A program made the position numbers and the translations under genes. Source: Polyodon spathula (lineage: Eukaryota > Chordata > Actinopteri > Acipenseriformes > Polyodontidae). Taken from it: 64,000 nt of DNA. Shown here piece after piece: positions 58,471-64,000 of the stretch (positions within the stretch are counted from its first letter, which is position 1; each line of letters starts with the position of its first letter). The notes beneath the pieces are model-generated. The model was not told the DNA's origin. It searched no databases and saw only the letters and a program-made list of their open reading frames with translations. The stretch lies in the NCBI RefSeq assembly GCF_017654505.1, contig NC_054549.1:24242969-24306968 (forward strand), read 5' to 3'.

Positions 58471-58849
58471 GATTGTGCTCCCTGAGCACAGTGAACCGGG
58501 ATTGGCTGACTTGTGGGCAGCGTCGGGCTGGCTCCGCCTCCCGGCAGCAGCGTGCGATCCCAGCCGACGCCCCCTGTCCTGCGCGTCGGAGCCCATGCCC
58601 CCAGCACCCCTTGGCCTGTCAACACCATGTGCCTTTCGCAAACCATGGAAGTGGAGAAGCACGGCAAGAGCCAGGGCCCAGCCAGGGATGGCGGGGTGCT
58701 GCTGGAGCCCTTCGTGCACCAGGTGGGCGGCCACACCAGCATGATGCGCTACGATGACCACACTGTCTGCAAGCCTCTCATCTCCCGTGAGGAGCGCTTC
58801 TATGAGTCCCTGCCCCCTGAGATGAAGGAGTTCAGCCCGGAGTACAAAG
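58471..58849 (+). CDS. IP6K1: IP6K1 first coding exon (inositol hexakisphosphate kinase), partial
   Basis: The exon begins after acceptor TTCGTTGCAG at 58470. Translation starts at 58627 (CACCATGTG) and runs 74 codons plus 1 nt to donor GTATGT at 58850. The protein reads [14 protein letters not shown], then [35 protein letters not shown] and [17 protein letters not shown]. This matches the N-terminus of human IP6K1 as I remember it; IP6K2 differs clearly (its VLRFNETTLCKPL). IP6Ks convert InsP6 to 5-InsP7. This exon carries the N-terminal lobe only; the PxxxDxKxG catalytic motif lies on exons beyond the window. The exon is CpG-rich against its introns. Bases 58471-58626 are 5' UTR. Confidence 0.93.
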
Positions 58850-59477
58850 GTATGTAAACAGGGCTTGAAACTCGCACGAGCCCTGCTGCGCCCAGTCCTG
58901 GGTTTCAGAACTATATCAATGAAATGACTACACACTAAATCTTCTGAATTGACTGATCACAGCATGAATGTGTCTCGCCCGAGTCTGTAGGTTTACTACT
59001 AGGAGTTTTTCATGCAGAAGAACAATTTATTTAACATCAAACTCCTAGCTCCTGATCATTTATATGATATACTTAATTGAAACTCCGGAAACCCTGACCC
59101 ATTAAGATTACTTAAATAAAGTGTAACAGTTCCTTAAAGCGGTGTATGCAGGGTCAAAGCATGTCAATCATTAGGGAAAGCAGCTTATTGATTTGCAAGG
59201 CAAATGTTTTTTTTTTTCATATTCAAATATTTGTTCAAAGTGTTTTCCATTCTTCTAATTCTAGATTTTTAAAGAAGGTTAAACATATTAAACTATTAAA
59301 GATATAAAACAAGCGACAAATGTTGCAGTTAATCATGCCATAATCAGTATACTGATGAAGGCATTAACGAAACTTAGTAAATGAGTAAAAACTTAGTAAA
59401 CTGTTTCCAGTTCAGTATTCACATTGATTCCAGGGTTCCAAATTAACGCCGGCCATGCAGCAATTGCTGTGGGTGCC
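58850..59477. other. IP6K1 intron after first coding exon
   Basis: AT-rich, nothing recognised before the solo LTR. Confidence 0.55.
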
Positions 59478-59709
59478 TGTCACAAAGACGGCTGTAGTGG
59501 GTGACGCCAGACTAGAAACAGGAACCAGGAAATAAACAACAGAGAGGTGGAGTTGGGTGGAGCTGAGCGATTGGTTTCGGTCAGCATTTAATGAATGAAC
59601 AGAACAGTAAATAAAAAGGTTGTAACAAACAAAAACACAGGAGACGGCACTTTCACCAAAATAAGAGACAAACAAAACCTACTACACAGACAAACACGGT
59701 GAGCTGATA

Positions 59710-59749
<40 letters not shown>

Positions 59750-60088
59750 ACCTCCGTCTCCTATCCCATTCTCCACTCACTGAACACACAACCCCGAGTG
59801 AGTGAAAACATGCAGCTTTTATGGAGCTGTACCGAGACTTGATTGCTAATCAAACATTCAATTGGAGTTGCGGTACAACTGCACGTGAATGAATAAAGTG
59901 CAATTCCCCGTGCTCACATATTATTACATTTTACTTGCACGTGAAGTGCTGTGCAATCCTCGTGCCTAAATACAAATATACATTTTAAACACTCGTGATA
60001 CGCAGACCCGTGTACCAATGACTACATACCAATATCAACACACAACATACAACACAAAATATACACAGGGGAGGGGCACTTTGCCACA
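59478..60088 (-). mobile_element. Solo LTR (gypsy-like), 611 bp, with target-site duplication
   Basis: Starts TGTCACAAAGACGG and ends CTTTGCCACA (TG...CA). It is flanked on both sides by GTGCC (59473-59477 and 60089-60093), a perfect 5-bp target duplication. Read on the minus strand it has a TATA-like CCATAAAAGCTGC, and a TTTATTTACTG-rich stretch typical of fish Ty3/gypsy LTRs downstream of it. An (ATT)n at 59710-59748 has expanded inside it. There is no internal region, so it formed by LTR-LTR recombination. Confidence 0.88.
59710..59748. repeat. (ATT)n microsatellite inside the LTR
   Basis: About 13 units. The Asn repeat frame on the minus strand is an artefact. Confidence 0.97.
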
Positions 60089-60093
60089 GTGCC

Positions 60094-61305
60094 CTTCTCA
60101 AGTACCGGAATGCCCATCCAAATATGTCTCTTCGCAGACATTGTAGAGACGTCCATACATACCAAATTAAGGAGTGTTTGGATCGAAACAATTGCATGGT
60201 GATGTGATTTGCTTGGTTAAGTCACATCTCACAGGGAGCTACACGCTCGCAGGCTCCAATCTCAGATGCCTGCTGCCTTGCCGCCCAACAGCAATGCAGT
60301 TAGCATTATATTCAAGGCATCTTTCAGCACTTTCACTGTACAATTAACAAAGTAGGCACATTTACATACACCTTTTTTAATTTTGACTTTTTTGTAACTG
60401 CTGGTTATAGCAAAACACTTTTGTTTTACTCATTCTTGTGTTAGGCCTATGTCTAGCTTTTAAACATGCGTTTTTGTCAAGTCTTGCTTGACCCTTGTGT
60501 TTTTATCAGGATGGGAACACATTCAAAACGTGTTCATTATGCGAAGGTAACTTGCTCTTTGTGAATCTGACTTTAGAGTTGCTGTTAAAATTTATTTTAC
60601 TTTTGGCATTGACTTACGTTTAGTGGGCTTGGTGCTGTCTATGAATTTATTGAACTGAAGGCCATTTTGGCCTTGCCGTTATCAGGCTCAAGGATTACTT
60701 GATCTTACAATAGGAAATAGTTCCCATTTACCCATGAGTGGAACTTCCTCTAAAATAAAAAACAAAAACTCCACTCTCATGTAGTCTGTTTGTCCCAGAT
60801 ATAAATAGCCAGGCCCCCAGAAGCTCCGCATTGTTGGTTCATGACAGCAAGGCGAGAGGAATTGCTGTCCTCCCACAACAAAGGCATGCTAGAAATGGAA
60901 GCTGAAGTAAATCTAGTGCAAAGGAGGGGCCTCCGAGGGACCACTGCGTTCACGTGAGGTAATGTCAGCAATGCTTTCCAAAAATGCCCTTGGGCTTGGA
61001 TCTTTTTGTATTCCCTAAACAACTATCCATAATTCAAATGTGAACGACATAGGTCCTTCTCTAGCTAGCATACCCAGCATCCAGGTTCAGAGCCTGTGCC
61101 ATGCCTACCTTTCCATCAGCCAAACCCATCTGGGGTGTTCCTGAAACTAAAGGCTGAAACACACTTGCTAATACTAATCTATCATATTGACAGTTAAAAA
61201 CAAGCCTGTTGTTGTGGTGAAGTGTCTGTGAAAGGGCAGGGTGCTGCCCCAGCAGCCTCTCCGTGGTCTTCAGACATTCTCGGATGTTACTGTGCAAGGG
61301 GTACT
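60094..61305. other. IP6K1 intron, nothing recognised
   Basis: No exon or known repeat. The Ser/Leu-rich open frames around 60777-61297 show no domain. Confidence 0.5.
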
Positions 61306-61309
61306 AAGC

Positions 61310-61930
61310 AGAGTCCACACCTGAGCAAACAGTTGTGCAACTTGGTTGCATGCAACTGAATCACTTCTGTGTGGACGTTTCTGCAACCAGCTGCAAGCAG
61401 TTGCACAACGGGTTGCTTACAGTACACACAAGCTGTACTTTCAGACAATGTGCTGAGCAATGTGTAGTGACATTTTTTATCATGTGCATGGTGGCGAAAT
61501 ATGATTGGTTGTTACAATCTCCTGACTGTTTACTTTCCTGTGGTTAAGAAGCAGGTACTGTTTTAAAAGATAACAACTGCATTCTCAGCCAAGGTCTTGT
61601 CCAGCGTTTACGCGGCTTTGCTTCTGCTTTTAATATCGCATTTAAAATAACTACAGATGAGATGACTATAACAGCCAGTTCTTCATCGGTAATTAGTGAA
61701 GCCATCGTTTACTAAAGATAATTGCAGATGAGGGAAAGAACCGACAGCACCAGCAGGGTCTGCGTAATCTCCAGAAAAATTAAATAAAATACACTCACTT
61801 CTAAATGCAGGAAACTTGTTGTTTAACTAGTCGCTCAGGTGTGGACAAAGCAGTTGCAGGCGATTTAAGTTACGCAATTTTGATAGCGATTTGGTTGCAC
61901 AACTGATTGCTTAGTTGTGGACCCGACTTT
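61310..61930. mobile_element. MITE-like DNA element with inverted ends
   Basis: The left end near 61312 (GTCCACACCTGAGCAAACAG then TTGTGCAACTTGG) pairs with the reverse complement of the right end near 61925 (GTCCACAACTAAGCAATCAG, then TTGTGCAACC). A second GTCCACACC-type word lies inside the right end. It is about 620 bp with no transposase, possibly hAT-derived. Confidence 0.65.
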
Positions 61931-63400
61931 AGTTTCAGTTTGGTTTCCCAAACTTGTCCAATTGTGGTAACCCGTTTTGTATTGGTGCGTGAATGCAGTT
62001 TCTTGTAGTTTTGGAAATAGAGAAGCCTCACTGCAGTGAGTAGGTTCTCCAGAGTGAAACAGTAATGCAACTAGTACGACATGCCAGCCAAGCGCCTATT
62101 ATCAAGTTTTGCCCATTGTGATTAGACTTGCAACAGGAAGATTCAGCATAATGACGACATGTTCACAAAAGGCTGTAGCGGACATGTTCTCATTTTTGAC
62201 CAAAGCTTCGTAGTTGTGTATTTTGCAGATACTTAGAGAACAGATAGAAACAATATGAGACTGTCTTACTACAGTGAGAAGCTTGTAAGGGGGTGGGGGG
62301 TGGATAGCAGGCTTCAAACAAGCCTGATCTTAGATAGTTTAGAAATGCAAGTCCTCAGATTAGCTCTACTGATTTGAACTGTGGAGAGAGAGATAAGGTG
62401 GTCTCTACAGTTTGCAGCGGGGTGTAATGGGTTTCCACTTAATTTACTGAATTGAGACATCTTGGTTTTGACTTGTGTGTGTACAGTAATTTAAGACCCG
62501 CACCCTTCTCTGATTGCCATTTTTCCTTTTGTCTTGATACACACTGTGTATTCTAGGGGTCAGTCGCAGACCCTATTGTTTGGGCTCATTGGATAAAACC
62601 CTTTGCAACCCTCTGCAAAACATATAAAAACAACTTGGCTGGAAAGGGCAAGAACAGTCCTATCCCCAAGCCTATGGAGCTGTTATAATTACTGTTAAAT
62701 TAATTAAATTACTGTTAAAAACAACCCAGAAGAACAAAGCCTAATGTGCATTAATCACGCCTTGAGCCTGATTGCATTATTGTGATGTGTCTGTGAAAGG
62801 GTAGGTTGCTGCACAGCATCCTCTGGTGTCCAGACTCCTGCCCAGGGAGGAATTGAACCGACGTAAGAGTCGTCTCCCTTTCATTGTGGTGTTTTAATAT
62901 AAAAAAATTACAATTAAATTCTAAAATAAAAAAACATTCAAATAAAATAATTATTCAATAAAAAAATAAAAAAAAATTATCAAATAAAAAATAAAATTCA
63001 ATTCTAATAATAAAAATTGTTTTTTTTTTAAGATAAGATTATGTGTAACTACAGATTCAAAAACATTCCTAAAAAATTATTCATCATGCCACGAGGCTGA
63101 CATCACCCAAGGAGCTTCTCCTTTCTGTTTACCCCCAACCATGTTGTGCAAGGATGACATTCTCTGTGATCAGCTGTAAATCATCACCATAATCAATATT
63201 GATTATCACCTGATTTGATGTTTAATATAACAAGGATAATTTTGCAGTGCAGTGCTGAGACAGATGGTTGAAAAATGATCAAGTTTGTAATGTAAAGAAG
63301 TGCGTTGCTGTCTGTTTTAATATGTAATATGATTGAGTACCGTTTTTTTTTTTTTTTTTTTTGCTGTAATATGGTATAAATTGTACTTTCCAGCTGATTC
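61931..63400. other. IP6K1 intron, AT-rich, nothing recognised
   Basis: Includes an extremely A/T-rich stretch at 62895-63030 and a poly-T of about 20 at 63342-63362. The next IP6K1 coding exon (VVSV... region) was not found. Confidence 0.55.
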
Positions 63401-63411
63401 AAAATTAAAGA

Positions 63412-63745
63412 CTATTGTCCTGGCTGTGCGGCGTCGCCGGTCTTCGCTGCGGAGGCAAAACCTGCAGGGACTGTTTTTCCTCATCGTGCTACAGTGAACC
63501 CTGCTGTCCGGGGCCCAGTCAGCTCAGAACGGACCCTTGCAGTGCTGGTCTTTGTCCTCCAGAGGTCAGTAGCTCGCTGACATCCGCTCTCGAGTTCAAG
63601 GGTGAAGGAGGAAGCTGGCTTGGTTGTGGGATCTTCTGAGCTGTGTGGAGAATTGCTGCGGTGCGGAGAAAAAACAATTGGACATTACAAATTGGGGAGA
63701 AAATCGAGGGGGGGGGGTGGCTAAATAATTGGGCACACAAAATTT
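63412..63745 (+). mobile_element. SINE, 5'-truncated, same tail as 35235-35735
   Basis: Body words GCTGTGCGGCGTCGCC and CTCCAGAGGTCAG, and a tail ACAAATTGGGGAGAAAATCG followed by a G run. The tail corresponds to the minus-strand end of the 35.2-kb SINE. The tRNA-like head is absent. Confidence 0.7.
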
Positions 63746-64000
63746 ATATATTAAAAAAAAAATACTAATATTTGAATAGTAGCACTATCACCAATTCAAT
63801 TGTATAATTGTAATCTTTTATATTAACAGTGTTGCTTGGCATTTGAAAGTCCAAGGCAATGGATGATGAGTTGTTACTAATGTGCAGCTTTGTATCAGGA
63901 ACCTTTGGACTCGTTTTCTGAAGCAATACAATGTTGAACATGTTAACTAAAACAAATAATCAGCCAAAGTGACAATTAATACTAAAAGAAGTATGGATAT

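Noticed and set aside
58627..58849. Assignment to IP6K2 or IP6K3
   Set aside because: [17 protein letters not shown] and [12 protein letters not shown] agree with IP6K1; IP6K2 as I remember it has VLRFNETTLCKPLVPRE.

Overview
This is a vertebrate nuclear window, almost certainly from a ray-finned fish. It is intron-rich and AT-leaning, with SINEs, a LINE, Tc1/mariner copies and an LTR of types common in fish genomes. The coding exons are very close to the human proteins as I remember them, and the repeat mix resembles sturgeon, paddlefish or other non-teleost fishes. That placement is inference. I see no prokaryotic, organellar or CRISPR features.

Three protein-coding genes are present, all on the + strand. 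(1) ARHGEF3 (XPLN, a RhoA/RhoB exchange factor): nine coding exons from 1249 to 18224, joining into 510 residues that include the whole DH-PH module and the -ESNV C-terminus, with a 3' UTR to about 20145. The first coding exon lies upstream of the window. (2) TASOR (HUSH-complex subunit): the first five coding exons from 29169 to 41168, giving 241 residues of the N-terminus and the first part of the pseudo-PARP domain. No later exon is recognisable anywhere in the window, so the locus looks truncated. (3) IP6K1 (inositol hexakisphosphate kinase): a candidate promoter and 5' UTR exons at about 45.6-46.75 kb, then the first coding exon at 58627-58849. The catalytic exons lie downstream of the window.

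The order ARHGEF3-TASOR on one strand matches human 3p14.3 as I remember it, but IP6K1 is not the neighbour of TASOR in human. The stretch 41.2-45.6 kb is therefore a candidate rearrangement breakpoint, or an assembly join. Between ARHGEF3 and TASOR (25.9-26.8 kb) lies a decayed inverted copy of an ARHGEF3 segment (intron, DH exon and a piece of 3' UTR).

The rest is introns and intergenic DNA packed with repeats. These include at least ten minisatellites (several in ARHGEF3 introns, some within 25-110 bp of a splice donor), very long (GT)n and poly-C tracts, and tRNA-derived SINEs at 11.6, 25.7, 35.2, 42.2 and 63.4 kb. There is a LINE 3' end at 21.7-22.7 kb, a LINE endonuclease piece at 23.4 kb, four dead Tc1-like transposons (36.8, 53.4, 55.0 and 55.8 kb), several MITE-like elements, and a solo LTR with an intact 5-bp target duplication at 59478-60088. 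Several long fold-back structures are present, the cleanest a 64-bp-arm hairpin in a dead Tc1 copy. I found no convincing new gene system; the most interesting points are the truncated TASOR next to IP6K1 and the inverted ARHGEF3 relic.
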